The notes below the pieces were generated by a model that saw nothing but the letters and a program-made list of their open reading frames with translations, had not been told where the DNA came from and did not search any database. 64,000 nt of DNA from assembly GCA_036245525.1 (NCBI GenBank), contig BTPG01000003.1:207457342-207521341 (forward strand). The letters run 5' to 3'. Of the stretch, positions 22,119 to 32,199 are shown piece after piece; position 1 is the first letter of the stretch, and each line of letters begins with the position of its first letter. Origin of the DNA: Semisulcospira habei. Its lineage: Eukaryota; Mollusca; Gastropoda; Semisulcospiridae. A program made the translations under genes and the position numbers.

Positions 22119-22210
22119 GTTAGCCCTTTGCGTGTCGGTAGCGGTTATAGTCGAGCTGTTTTGACAGGAATCAGCGTGACTAAAACTACTACCGACACGC
22201 AAAAAGGGGA
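22119..22210. repeat. foldback element, family F
   Basis: GTTAGCCCTTTGCGTGTCGG at the left pairs with CCGACACGCAAAAAGGG at the right. The inner sequence GACAGGAATCAGCGTGAC matches the right-hand interior of other family F copies (24361, 34875). Confidence 0.65.
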
Positions 22211-22931
22211 GGGGGGAGGTGGGGGGGGAGGTGTGTGTGTGTGTGGGGGGGGGATCACAATATTAGGAAATTGAAATGATGCACAGTTGGAGCAACACAC
22301 TATACGTTAACGTGTGTTTGGCAAAAAAAAAAAATCTAGTTATCGGCGTGTTCAGTGTGGCAAACATGGAGATTTGCACCAGACTTTTTTTCACATCAAC
22401 AGAATTTATATCTTTTGATCAATAATAAACTTATCGTTATGCTCTTGTGCATGAGCAGTTTAGATCAAACCTGATAGCTGATAGAGATGGTGTGGGGCTA
22501 TAGGAATCTGAAGTTAGATTTCCAAAACATTTTGTACTTTACAAGTTAATGGAGAATTATTGTTGTCCGAGACAAAAACTCATATTCGCTACCGATTTGG
22601 CTTGTGTTCTGAAACCCCTCAAAGCACATCTATTTTTCCGATTTTGTTGCAAATTATTGTCAAATTTTACACGGGGAAAATGAAAATTTAATTTGTAGTT
22701 AAAAAATGGAAAAATGTTGGAATATTGTACGAATTATTGTGAGTATTTTCAAGAGTAACAAATCTCATGTTCGCCGATTTCGCCATCAGCACTGTCGATT
22801 GCGTTAAAGTCTTTCTCGGTGCCAAATGTTTCTGTGTGACTGCTCGTGTACATCCAAAATAATAGACCTTGATATGCTTGACTGCGTTTTGGGGCGTTGT
22901 TTTTCTGTTCTTGGTGATTTGGAGGATTTTC
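22211..22931. other. intergenic, G-rich start then AT-rich
   Basis: A G-rich tract (22207-22252) is followed by AT-rich DNA with no supported gene. Confidence 0.4.
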
Positions 22932-22981
22932 GTTAGCCCTTTGGCTGTCGGTCACGTGTTTAGTCCAGTTGTTGCTGCAGG

Positions 22982-24356
22982 GCTGTACGTAACATTTGTC
23001 GACCTAACAAAAGCGTTCGACACTGTGAGCAGGCAAGGCATGTGGCAGATCCTGGAGCGACTTGGCTGTCCCCCAAAGTTCCTCAACATGATTGTCCAGC
23101 TACACGAGGACCAGCAAGGCCAGGTCAGACTCAACAATGACCTCTCAGAACCATTCCCTATTCTCAACGGCGTAAAGCAGGGCTGCGTGCTGGCACCGAC
23201 CCTCTTCACCATCTTTTTTAGCATGATGTTGAAGCAGGCCACAGTGGACCTCGATGATGACGATGCAGTGTACATCAGGTATCGTCTCGATGGCAGCCTG
23301 TTCAACCTCAGACGACTGCAGGCCCACACGAAAACCCTAGACCAACTGATTCGTGAGCTGCTTTTTGCTGATGATGCTGCCCTCGTTGCACACACAGAGA
23401 GAGCCCTGCAGCGCATCACGTCTTGCTTCGCAGATGCTGCCCAGCTCTTTGGACTCGAGGTCAGTCTGAAAAAGACAGAGGTCCTCCATCAGCCGGCACC
23501 CAAGACAGTGTATCGCCCTCCTCACATCACCATTGGCGAGTCTGAACTAAAGTCAGTGCACCAGTTTACTTACCTTGGCTGCATTATCACGTCTGACGCC
23601 AAGCTGGACAAGGAGCTTGACAGCAGGCTGGCAAAAGCGAACAGTGCTTTCGGGCGACTTTTCAAGCGGGTGTGGCACAATCAACAGCTGAAAACAGGCA
23701 CCAAGATCAGCGTGTACAGAGCTGTGGTCCTCACCACCCTGCTGTATGGTTCCGAGTCCTGGGCCCTCTACCGCAGCCAACTACGACTCCTCGAACGCTT
23801 CCACCAGCGCTGCCTGCGTACCATCCTGGGCATTCACTGGAGTGACTATGTCACCAACGTCGAGGTCCTTGAACAGGCTGAAACTGTGAGCATCGAGGCT
23901 TTGCTGCTGCGGAGACAGCTCCGCTGGGCGGGGCATGTCTCCAGGATGGAGGATCATCGCCTACCAAAGATCACCCTGTTCGGCGAGCTTGCTACTGGAC
24001 ACCGTGACAGAGGGGCACCAAAGAAGAGATACAAAGACTGTCTCAAGAAGTCACTTGGTGCCTGCCAAATCGACCACCACCAGTGGTCTTCGCTTGCTGC
24101 GGACCGTGACACAAGGCGCTCCACCATTTACAAGGCAGCTGTCTCCTTTGATGACTCTCGCAGAGCTAGCCTTAAGGACAAGCGGCTCAGGAGAAAAAAC
24201 AGAGATGCCGCAGCTCAGAACCCTGGCCAGACCTTCCCCTGCAGCCACTGCGGTCGAACCTGCCTGTCTCGGATTGGCCTCCGCAGCCACGAACAAGCCT
24301 GCAGACGTCGTGGGCAACTCCTATAAAATCTTCGTTCGCGAAGTCAAGCCAAGAGA
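22982..24356 (+). mobile_element. zinc-finger LINE, 5'-truncated RT copy
   Basis: The open frame runs from the truncation to TAA at 24324-24326. RT blocks: YVTFVDLTKAFDTVSR (catalytic Asp), NGVKQGCVLAPTLF, ELLFADDAALVAH (intact FADD), FTYLGCII, LLYGSESWALY, RWAGHVSRM, and a C-terminal zinc finger C-x2-C-x12-H-x4-C (CSHCGRTC...HEQAC). The 3' tail is CTTCGTTCGCGAAGTCAAGCC. An 8-bp duplication gctgcagg flanks it (22974-22981, 24357-24364), and the halves of a family F foldback lie on either side (22932 and 24394). The frame is unbroken, so insertion was recent. Confidence 0.8.
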
Positions 24357-24427
24357 GCTGCAGGAATCACCTCGACCCAACAGGCTAACTACAGCCAAAA
24401 GGTTGAGCGTTCGCACACACTGGCACC

Positions 24428-24749
24428 GCGGGCCAGTTGCATAAAATTTTAATGAGCTTAGTCCTGCGCCAGCCACTAAGCAAGGTGCTCCGCTATAGCG
24501 CCACAACACTCGCCCCGCTATAGCGCCACATCTCTCACCCCGCTATAGCGCCACAACACTCACCCCGCTATAGCGCCACAACACTTACCCGCTATAGCGC
24601 CAACACACTCACCCCGCTATAGCGCCACAACACTCACCCCGCTATAGCGCCACAACACTCACCCGCTATAGCACCACAACACTCACCCCGCTATAGCGGA
24701 GCACCTTGCTTAGTGGCGCAGGACTAAGCCCACTCATACAACTGACCCC
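24428..24749. mobile_element. foldback miniature element, family C, with internal minisatellite
   Basis: Ends GGGCCAGTTGCATAA and ATACAACTGACCCC are inverse. GCCACTAAGCAAGGTGCTCC pairs with GGAGCACCTTGCTTAGTGGC. Between the arms the loop has grown into about eight tandem 22-26-bp units of CGCTATAGCGCCACAACACTC. The simple copy at 11819 has essentially one unit. Confidence 0.8.
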
Positions 24750-24843
24750 TGTAGTGTATTCAGCACAGGGAGGGTACGACTTTAACCCCCTAGAGTTTGC
24801 AGCCACCGATGCTGCTTACTGGTGGCGGCGTGCAGAAGGACTT

Positions 24844-24930
24844 AAACTGATTAATCCTGTGGCTGTCGGTAGGGTTGATCATGTCGGAATCATGGCGACA
24901 AAAAGTGCTACGGACAGCCGAAAGGTTAGT
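24844..24930. repeat. foldback element, family F variant
   Basis: GTGGCTGTCGGTAG pairs with CTACGGACAGCCGAAAGG. A TTAAT lies just left at 24858 and GGTTAG just right. Confidence 0.5.
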
Positions 24931-25071
24931 ACTTGCTGCAAACTCGATTATGTTTCCATGCGGGCGGGGGTCCGTCCCATCCACAGTTCTTTCCCCTTGT
25001 CTGTAGACATGAAAGAGTGGGGATATGTTCATCTTTTGTCACAGCTGTCGCTTTCGCGCGTCGTTGTAACA

Positions 25072-25418
25072 ATACTCACAAACCAGATAGGTGAGGCTAG
25101 CGCTGGCAGAATTGTCAGTACTCAAACCAAGGGGAATCACAGCGCTGGACAGACAACAGTTAGATCCCCTGCCCCCGCCTATCAGGCACCCAATCGCCAG
25201 CCCACAGAGAAATATATAAGAGACCTGATCCATTCTTTTTGAGGATGGAAATGATTGTCTTATTCTATACCTGCGTATTTCTCTGTGGGCTGGCGATTGG
25301 GTGCCTGATAGGCGGGGGCAGGGGATCTAACTGTTGTCTGTCCAGCGCTGTGATTCCCCTTGGTTTGAGTACTGACAATTCTGCCAGCGCTAGCCTCACC
25401 TATCTGGTTTGTGAGTAT
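25072..25418. repeat. perfect 143-bp inverted repeat with 61-bp spacer
   Basis: Arms 25072-25214 and 25276-25418 are exact inverse copies, from ATACTCACAAACC to CCCACAGAGAAATA. A direct third copy of the right arm lies at 27946-28062 (one base differs early: CCTGTTAGG against CCTGATAGG), and part of the spacer (GATCCATTCTTTTTGAGGAT) recurs at 25602-25621. Confidence 0.9.
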
Positions 25419-25619
25419 CATGTATAACTCGACGCAAAATTTGTATCGTTACATTGTTGTGTAATGTTTTACGCATCTACTGTGGGAAATCAGGGTATTT
25501 ACCCGACCACATATAGTATCGCACCTTCATGTTTGTGTATGTATGTTTCTCCTGCCTACTTCCTAAGTTCCGGAGAAAGACATGGGTTATATAAGAGAAC
25601 TGATCCATTCTTTTTGAGG

Positions 25620-25621
<2 letters not shown>

Positions 25622-25651
<30 letters not shown>

Positions 25652-27927
25652 TACGGTATTTATAATGCGCTTATCTTATAATAATTATAACTCTAAGCGC
25701 ACACTCACAACTCGCGCACGCATGCGCACACTTTAGACAATGACTCACGTACCACAAACAGTGAAATACATTACGACGGTCAGCTTGGGGTGGGGAGTGT
25801 GGTGATATAGTGCTAAAACTGTTGAAAGAGGTGAGTTTTGAGGGCGGACTGGAAGGAGGAGAGAGAGTGTTTCTGACGGAGAGAGAGTGGGAGTGTGTTC
25901 CAGGTGGATGGACCGTAGACGGAGAAGGAGCGGGGGCCGAAAGTGTTAAGTTTGGTGCGAGGGATGTGGAGGCGGAGAGGGTCGGAGGCAGAGCGGAGAG
26001 AGCGGGAAGGTGTGTAGGGGTGAAGTAAGTTAGAGAGATAGGCAGGAGCGCAGTTGTTCAGGGATTTGTAGCAGAGAGACAGAACTTTATATTGGATGCG
26101 TTGGGGGATTGGGAGCCAGTGGAGGAGTTTGAGCAGGGGTGTGATGTGGTCGGATTTTTTCTTTCTGAGGACGAGGCGAGCAGCATTGTTCTGGACGCGC
26201 TGGAGAGTGAAGATGGTGGAGTGAGGGAGACCGGAAAGGAGAGAGTTGCAATAGTCGATGCGAGATAAGAAGAGAGAGACAGCAAGTTTGGTGGCAGCTT
26301 CGGTAGTGAGGTATTTTCTGATCTGACTGATGCGGCGGAGGTGGAAATAGCATGCCTGGGTCGTGGCGGAGACGAAGCTGGTCATGGAAAGAGAGGAATC
26401 GAGGATGACGCCGAGGTTCTTGGCCGAGTCAGAGAGGGAGATGGGGGTGCTATCGAGTTGAAGGTGGAGAGAGGGAGGGAGCTGGGAGAGTTTCTGGCGA
26501 GTGCCTACCAGCATGACTTCCGTTTTGTCGTCGTTCAGCTTCAGTTTGTTTGCTGTCATCCAGTTTTTCACGTCTTCGTAGCAGTCAGCCGTGCGAGTCA
26601 GTAGTGACTGAGTGTTGTCGAGTTTGTCATTGTCTTGCAGTTGTGAGTCGTCAGCGTAGAGGTGGTGGTGTATGCGGTGAGACTGGATGATGTTGGACAG
26701 AGGAGAGGTGTAGAGTGTGAAAAGGACCGGGCCCAGGACGGATCCCTGTGGAACTCCGCAGGAGAGCGTTACTGGGTTGGAAGAGACGCCGTTGGTGGTG
26801 ACGGACTGCTGTCTGTCGGAGAGGTAGGAGAGAAACCAGGAGTGAGCAGAGTCGGTGATGCCGAAGGAGTGGTGGAGTCGGTGGAGGAGGATAGAGTGGT
26901 CTATAGTGTCAAAGGCGGCAGAGAGATCGAGTAGTGTAAGAAGGGAGATGTTGCCAGAGTCGGTGGAGAGAAGCAGCTCGTTTAAGATATGTAGAAGGGC
27001 TGTTTCAGTGCTGTGATGTTTGCGATAGGCAGACTGGAATGGACTGAGGAGGTTGTTGTCGGTGAGATGGAGGTTGAGCTGGTTGAGAACAACCTTCTCA
27101 AGAAGCTTGGACAGGAAAGAGAGATTGGAGACTGGGCGATAGTTCTTGAGTTCGTTTGGGTCGAGGTTGTGTTTTTTGAGGAGAGGACGGACGATGGCGG
27201 ACTTGAAGATATCGGGGACGGAGCCGTTTTCTAGAGATGCGTTGATGATGTCGGTAATGAAGGGTAGAAGTTTTGGAAGGCCGTCACGGTAGAGAGAAGC
27301 TGGGAGGGGGTCAAGTTCGCAGGTTTTGAAGGGCATGGACTTTATGGTCTTGAGGACTTCATCCTGAGAGACGGGGCGGAAGGACGAGAGGGGAGTGCCG
27401 GAAAAGGTGGGGTCGGGAGGGCAAGGCGGAGGAGGCAGGGTTTCGAGTGTGTCGCGCAGATTTTGGATTTTGTCCGAAAAATAGGTAGAGAAAGCAGACG
27501 GGAGTTCTTCTTTGCTGTGTGTGTTGGGGAGAGGAGAGTCTTTAGAAGTGCCTAGGAGTGTGTTCATGGTGGCGTAGAGGGTTTTGGAAGAGGTGGATTC
27601 CAGGATTTGGTTTTGAAGGTGTTTGCGTTTAGATTCGGAGATCATTTTGCAGACTTTGGATCTAGTTGTTTGGCAGATCTGTCTGTGAACGGTGAGGTCA
27701 GTTGAGCGCCAGAGGCGTTCCGCTTGTCGGCGCTCGCGCTTGGCCTCAGCTATATCATCAGTGAGCCAGGGCGAGGGGAGTCGGATGGGTATGGAGCAGG
27801 TGGTGACAGGGGCATGGGTGTCTAGAAGTTTTCGAAGGGAGGAATCGAAATGGGATGCAAGATCGGGAGAGGGGGCGGGGTCCGAGAGAAGGTCGACTGC
27901 TTCGTCGAAGAAGCTCTCGCGGTTGAC
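25622..27927 (-). mobile_element. CR1/L2-like LINE, 5'-truncated, intact ORF2 part
   Basis: The minus-strand 3' tail is (ATT)n (25621-25650 on the plus strand), with a 3' UTR to 25812 and an open frame to the 5' truncation. The 5-bp duplication aggat flanks it at 25617-25621 and 27928-27932. It split a copy of the sequence at 25215-25260, which resumes at 27933. A near-identical shorter sibling is at 43952-44753, so the family was active recently. Confidence 0.85.
25813..27927 (-). CDS. CR1/L2-like LINE reverse transcriptase, 5' partial
   Basis: About 704 codons are open from the truncation point (first in-frame Met at 27645) to the stop at 25813. The N-terminal part is the endonuclease-RT linker. 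RT blocks: [53 protein letters not shown] (catalytic Asp), CGVPQGSVLGPVLF, HHLYADDSQL (intact catalytic pair), KLKLNDDKTEVMLVGT, then the thumb, SRIDYCNSLLSGLP and the usual C-terminal RSLRSASD...SFSVYGPSTWN. No stop or frameshift is seen. The endonuclease is lost to truncation. Confidence 0.85.
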   Translation of the reverse strand, partial: VNRESFFDEAVDLLSDPAPSPDLASHFDSSLRKLLDTHAPVTTCSIPIRLPSPWLTDDIAEAKRERRQAERLWRSTDLTVHRQICQTTRSKVCKMISESKRKHLQNQILESTSSKTLYATMNTLLGTSKDSPLPNTHSKEELPSAFSTYFSDKIQNLRDTLETLPPPPCPPDPTFSGTPLSSFRPVSQDEVLKTIKSMPFKTCELDPLPASLYRDGLPKLLPFITDIINASLENGSVPDIFKSAIVRPLLKKHNLDPNELKNYRPVSNLSFLSKLLEKVVLNQLNLHLTDNNLLSPFQSAYRKHHSTETALLHILNELLLSTDSGNISLLTLLDLSAAFDTIDHSILLHRLHHSFGITDSAHSWFLSYLSDRQQSVTTNGVSSNPVTLSCGVPQGSVLGPVLFTLYTSPLSNIIQSHRIHHHLYADDSQLQDNDKLDNTQSLLTRTADCYEDVKNWMTANKLKLNDDKTEVMLVGTRQKLSQLPPSLHLQLDSTPISLSDSAKNLGVILDSSLSMTSFVSATTQACYFHLRRISQIRKYLTTEAATKLAVSLFLSRIDYCNSLLSGLPHSTIFTLQRVQNNAARLVLRKKKSDHITPLLKLLHWLPIPQRIQYKVLSLCYKSLNNCAPAYLSNLLHPYTPSRSLRSASDPLRLHIPRTKLNTFGPRSFSVYGPSTWNTLPLSLRQKHSLSSFQSALKTHLFQQF

Positions 27928-27932
27928 AGGAT

Positions 27933-28062
27933 GGAAATGATTGTCTTATTCTATACCTGCGTATTTCTCTGTGGGCTGGCGATTGGGTGCCTGTTAGGCG
28001 GGGGCAGGGGATCTAACTGTTGTCTGTCCAGCGCTGTGATTCCCCTTGGTTTGAGTACTAGT
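27933..28062 (+). repeat. third copy of the 143-bp arm (partial)
   Basis: Matches 25246-25374 almost exactly and stops at TTGAGTACTA, followed by GTAGTTGTAACAATAAATC. The inverted partner is not present here. Confidence 0.85.
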
Positions 28063-28598
28063 AGTTGTAACAATAAATCTAATTAAATGTGTAATTCCTC
28101 TGGTTTGTTTGTTTACATCCGTGCAAGTGTTTCATGGTTGTGTTTATATGTCAACCCGTAGACAAGTGTGGTCTCGTTGGACGACTGAGTATTTAGAATT
28201 TCGAGAACAGGAAATCCTCTTGAATTATGGTTGTTTATACCATTTGCAACAGTGGCACAATAGGCCACAATCATTATGGGTTTTGGTCTATAATTTTTGG
28301 ACCTTACGGATTGAAGCAGGTCACAGGTCAGCAAACATTATTATTTGAGGTCACAGGGACCGGGTTTCTAGCGCATTGTCGGCCATGCAGCGGAAATACA
28401 AACGCAATTGCTGCTGACTGCTTCGCACTTACACTGTGTTGCCGTATGGTTTTGTCCCGCCGACAGTGGTGACCTAATGCGCATAAAGCCGACGTCCGTC
28501 GTCGTCGGCCCGCGCACGGTACCCCACTGCAACAGAGTCGACAAAATGAACTGGCTCCCCTTGTGTGCACTAGGGGGGAAACAAGGCTCTTTGTGTTG

Positions 28599-28600
<2 letters not shown>
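28063..28600. other. intergenic, with a half copy of foldback family B
   Basis: No gene seen. At 28476-28520, AATGCGCATAAAGCCGACGTC and GGCCCGCGCACGG resemble the left half of family B. Confidence 0.4.
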
Positions 28601-28686
<86 letters not shown>

Positions 28687-28697
28687 ACACACTCACA

Positions 28698-28743
<46 letters not shown>

Positions 28744-28800
28744 TTCGCGCGCGCACACACGTATGCACGCACACGCACACACACACATCCACACGTACAC
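28601..28800. repeat. (CA)n microsatellite
   Basis: CA run from 28602 to 28740 with scattered T and a GCGCGCGC island, then imperfect CA to about 28800. Confidence 0.95.
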
Positions 28801-29053
28801 ACAAAACTGGCATCAAAGACGCATCAGAAAGAGGGCTCCAAAAAGTACGCCAATTCAGTAGCCGCTACAAGTTTTTTTTCGTAATTTGGTCATGTGGTAC
28901 AGTTTGTGCTAAAGGGATTGGTCGTGTGACATAAGGATGAAAACAAATTCTCTTGAGTGACAATATCCCCAATGTATGTACTGATTAAACCCAATACCTA
29001 GTTTGTACTGATTATTTTACAGCTCCAATAATGGTATACTTTAGAAGATAATT
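28801..29053. other. intergenic, nothing recognised
   Basis: AT-rich unique sequence. Confidence 0.35.
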
Positions 29054-29063
29054 ATGCTAGCCT

Positions 29064-29543
29064 GAAATGGCGCAGTGGTTAAGGCGTCTGCCTCCAATGC
29101 CAAAGGTGCGAGGTTCGATACCGGGTTCCGGCGTTGGATTTATCTCCTCTGGTAAGTGTCACCGCCTGGGCAATGGGCAGATGTTCACATCTGCACGGGA
29201 CATAGACGACCCCGACCCACACGAGTCCCCTGCTGCCTTGCAGACCTGGCCGCTTGGCTGCGGAAAGGCTAAGGGAGGAAACCCCTGACATCAAAGCCCC
29301 CGTGTCTCCGGGGAAGGCTTTTGAGCCAGAGACTAAGACAAGGACAGTCTGATATAAACCTACGACCTGAGGACCTCGATGCCACCGTCCCAGCTTGCTA
29401 GGCCATGGCAAACGAACCAAGGGTTTAAAGGGTGGGGCCAGTACTGCGCACACTGCACTCCACCAAAAAGCTCCACCGCGCAGGCTTTAGGATGACGACG
29501 TGGGCAAGCCCTATAGAATCTTTGTTCGCGAAGTCAAGCCAAG
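29064..29543 (+). mobile_element. tRNA-derived SINE with LINE-type 3' tail
   Basis: The head resembles a tRNA gene: A-box region TGGCGCAGTGGTTAAGG (29069-29085) and B box GGTTCGATACC (29112-29122). A 340-bp body of unknown origin follows. The last ~50 bases (GACGTGGGCAAGCCC, then CTTTGTTCGCGAAGTCAAGCC) match the 3' end of the zinc-finger LINEs at 24308-24356 and 51489-51539, including the last coding codons. A 10-bp duplication atgctagcct/atgctaacct flanks it (29054-29063, 29544-29553). It is presumably transcribed by polymerase III and copied by that LINE's RT. Confidence 0.8.
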
Positions 29544-29553
29544 ATGCTAACCT

Positions 29554-29815
29554 AATTTGGCTTTAAAAAATTCAAAGTCGAATAGCGAGCTTTACTCTGG
29601 TAGCAGTCTACACTGGCGCTGTTTCCGTGAAGGGCGCATAGCACGCATACCGGACCCCGACTGAAGGGGCGGAGCCAAATAAAAAGTGGGTCGGTCTATT
29701 ACAGGGGAGGATCGGGGTAGGAGGGGAGGTGTAACAAGTGTTCCGTACCAACCCCCATCCAATCCCACCGACCCAAAAGTCATTTAAAAAAAAATGGTAT
29801 AACAAAGTACCTTTT
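29554..29815. other. intergenic, nothing recognised
   Basis: GC-moderate sequence without a supported feature. Confidence 0.35.
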
Positions 29816-30240
29816 TGGTGTCGTGTCTTGTGGTGTCTTATCTCATCTCGTCTTGTCTTGTCTTGTCTTATTTTATCTTATCTTGTCCTGTCTTGCCGTG
29901 TCGTGTCTTGTGGTGTCTTATCTCATCTCATTTTGTCTTATCTTATCTTGTCCTGTCTTGTCTTGTCTTATCTAATATTATTTTATCTTATCTTGTCCTG
30001 TCTTGTCGTGTCGTGTCTTGTGGTGTCTTATCTCATCTCATCTCGTCTTGTCTTGTCTTATCTTATCTTGTTCTGTCTTGTCTTATCTAATATTATTTTA
30101 TCTTATCTTGTCCTGTCTTGTCGTCTCGTGTCGTGTCTTGTGGTGTCTTATCTCATCTGATCTCGTCTTGTCTTGTCTTGTCTTGTCTTGTCTTATCTTG
30201 TCTTGTCTTGTCTTATCGTATCGTATCGTATCGTACCTTA
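29816..30240. repeat. pentanucleotide satellite (TCTTG/TCTTA/TCTCA)n
   Basis: About 420 bases of 5-bp units, mostly TCTTG, TCTTA and TCGTG, organised in a higher-order repeat of roughly 100 bp. A shorter related tract is at 34775-34825. It creates long Leu/Ser/Val-rich shadow frames. Confidence 0.9.
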
Positions 30241-30720
30241 TAACAACTGTGTCCTGGTTTGACAACCGCCATCTTTTGAACTGTGTGAAAATGCAAAACA
30301 GTCATTATCCCACTGTCGGCGAATTTATATTTTGATCTTTACACGTCTTTTATGCATGGTAATAACTTGAGTACAGTTTGTGTAAACCGGTGTGTCGGAT
30401 GACGTTAACAGTTTTATAACGTGTCCCACGATCGTGTACTAATTTTCCAGATGGCCGACGGAACCACACACTCAGACCATGGCTGCATTGGACATTAATT
30501 CAAACACAACATTGCAGCTGAACGCAGTACAGAATGTTGACGTCACAATAAAGCTCGATTTAAAAAAAGTGCGGACGACATAGATGTTTCACTTTCAGGG
30601 TTATTATAACAAAATCCGAAGTTAAAGTAAGCAAAACGCCCGTGTAGGCTCTATAGAGTCTATCCAACAGTCAGACCGGCATGACATGTCGCAGGGAGCA
30701 TACGACAGTGGGTAAATACT
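30241..30720. other. intergenic, nothing recognised
   Basis: No supported gene or repeat. Confidence 0.35.
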
Positions 30721-30902
30721 TTAACCAATTTAGTCCAAAAACACTACAGCAGGAGATGGGCTGACCTTGTTAATCAAGGGTAATGCCAGATTAACTTGGC
30801 GCCTTCAGGCTCCAAGCTAATCTGGCACTGCCCTTGAATTATCATGGTCTCTCCTGAAACTAGTACGTAGTCATTACGTGACGCCAACAAAATTTGAGAA
30901 AT

Positions 30903-30978
<76 letters not shown>

Positions 30979-32059
30979 ATAGTTTTATATAGCGCCCTTT
31001 CCCAGGGACAGCAAGCTCGGAGCGCTTTACAGCACATAAAAATAATTGTTAAAAATAGAAAAATTAAAACGCACTTGCTCTTTTAATAAACACCTGCTCG
31101 CACCATGTAGGCACATTCATAACACGAAACACACACGCACGCACACACACACACACATACACGCGCGCGCGCAGCCTACCTACATGGGCTACCCATATAA
31201 AAAAAACAGCCAACATTACCGGGCAGCACATCCAGACTAAGCTAATCTTATTTTGCTATCTGGAAAAGATGGATCTTCAAATTTGTTTTGAAGGTCATCA
31301 GGTTTTGGATAGACGGACATGCAGTGGAAGTGAGTTCCAGACGTGAGGGGCCTGATAACCGAAAGAACGGGCACCAGCAGTTTTTAGGCTGACTCTGGGC
31401 TAAACAAGCAGTTTATGTGAGATTGAGCGTAGACTTCTACTAGGATTGAGCAATGCAAGGGAAAAAGACCGATATGCAGATATTGTCATTGTGTTTGTAT
31501 GCAAAAGTGGCCAGCTTGTACTGACTCTATTCTTTGCTTGACAGGTAGCCAGTGGAAATGCTTTAGCAGTGGTGTGACTTAATCGGTGCGTTTTTTGAGA
31601 AGGACTAGCCGGGCTGTGTTATTCTGGATGCGCTGAATGCGAGTGAGTTGGTCAGATGAGATACCAGCAAGAAGGGAATTACAGGGACAGAATGCGATAG
31701 CATACGAGCTGGGCATTAGTCTTTTCTGACAGAAAGGATCTGATCGTGCCTATTCTGCGGAGCTCCATGTAAGCAGTGCGGCAAAGACGGCTAACCTGTT
31801 TTTCCATCGATAAACTCCAATCCAGGAATACACCCATATTTTTTACATCGGATTTGAAAGAAATGTCGTAACCACCTATGGAAATGTGACCACTGTTGGA
31901 GACAGATTTTCTAGCTCGAGTACCAACAAGCATGATCTCTGTTTTGTCATCATTTAACTTGAGTCTGTTGCAAATCATCCAGTCTTTGACTTCAAATATA
32001 CACTTCTCCACATTTGAGACAATAGTGGAAAAATGTGGCTGTGGGGTTAAATGGGTTAA
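30721..32059. mobile_element. TTAA-bounded family D element split by a LINE
   Basis: The left part (TTAACCAATTTAGTCC with hairpin arms AATGCCAGATTAACTTGGCGCC / GCTAATCTGGCACTGCCC, 30780-30835) ends at 30903. The right part resumes at 32036 (TGGCTGTGGGGTTAAATGGG) and ends in TTAA at 32056-32059. The intact relative at 32803-33020 shows that the two parts are contiguous when the LINE is removed. Confidence 0.75.
30904..32030 (-). mobile_element. CR1/L2-like LINE 3' fragment
   Basis: Tail (ATT)n on the minus strand (30904-30976), a GCGCTATATAAAAC-type 3' UTR, then decayed RT C-terminus. The best frame, 31679-32011, has KDWMICNRLKLNDDKTEIMLVGT and MGVFLDWSLSMEKQV. The 5-bp duplication aaatg flanks it (30899-30903, 32031-32035). 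Confidence 0.75.
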
Positions 32060-32199
32060 TTAAGCATTGTGTTTTGGTGAATTACGAGCCTCGACTTCAT
32101 TTTGACACACAGTTCGGGCTCCTCGGCAAAGCCAGGGAGCCAAAACTTGTGTATCAAAAGCAGATTTCGGCTCGTAATTCACCAACATCCATTGCTTAA
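32060..32199. mobile_element. TTAA-bounded imperfect palindrome
   Basis: TTAAGCATTG ... GGTGAATTACGAGCC at the left is inverse to GGCTCGTAATTCACC ... CATTGCTTAA at the right. It abuts the previous TTAA element directly. Confidence 0.7.

Noticed and set aside
29064..29140. Stand-alone tRNA gene (also 57720-57792 on the minus strand)
   Set aside because: A and B boxes are present, but each is the head of a SINE with its own target duplication and no convincing full cloverleaf.
29738..30335. Leu/Ser/Val-rich 'membrane protein' frames
   Set aside because: They arise from the TCTTG pentanucleotide satellite.
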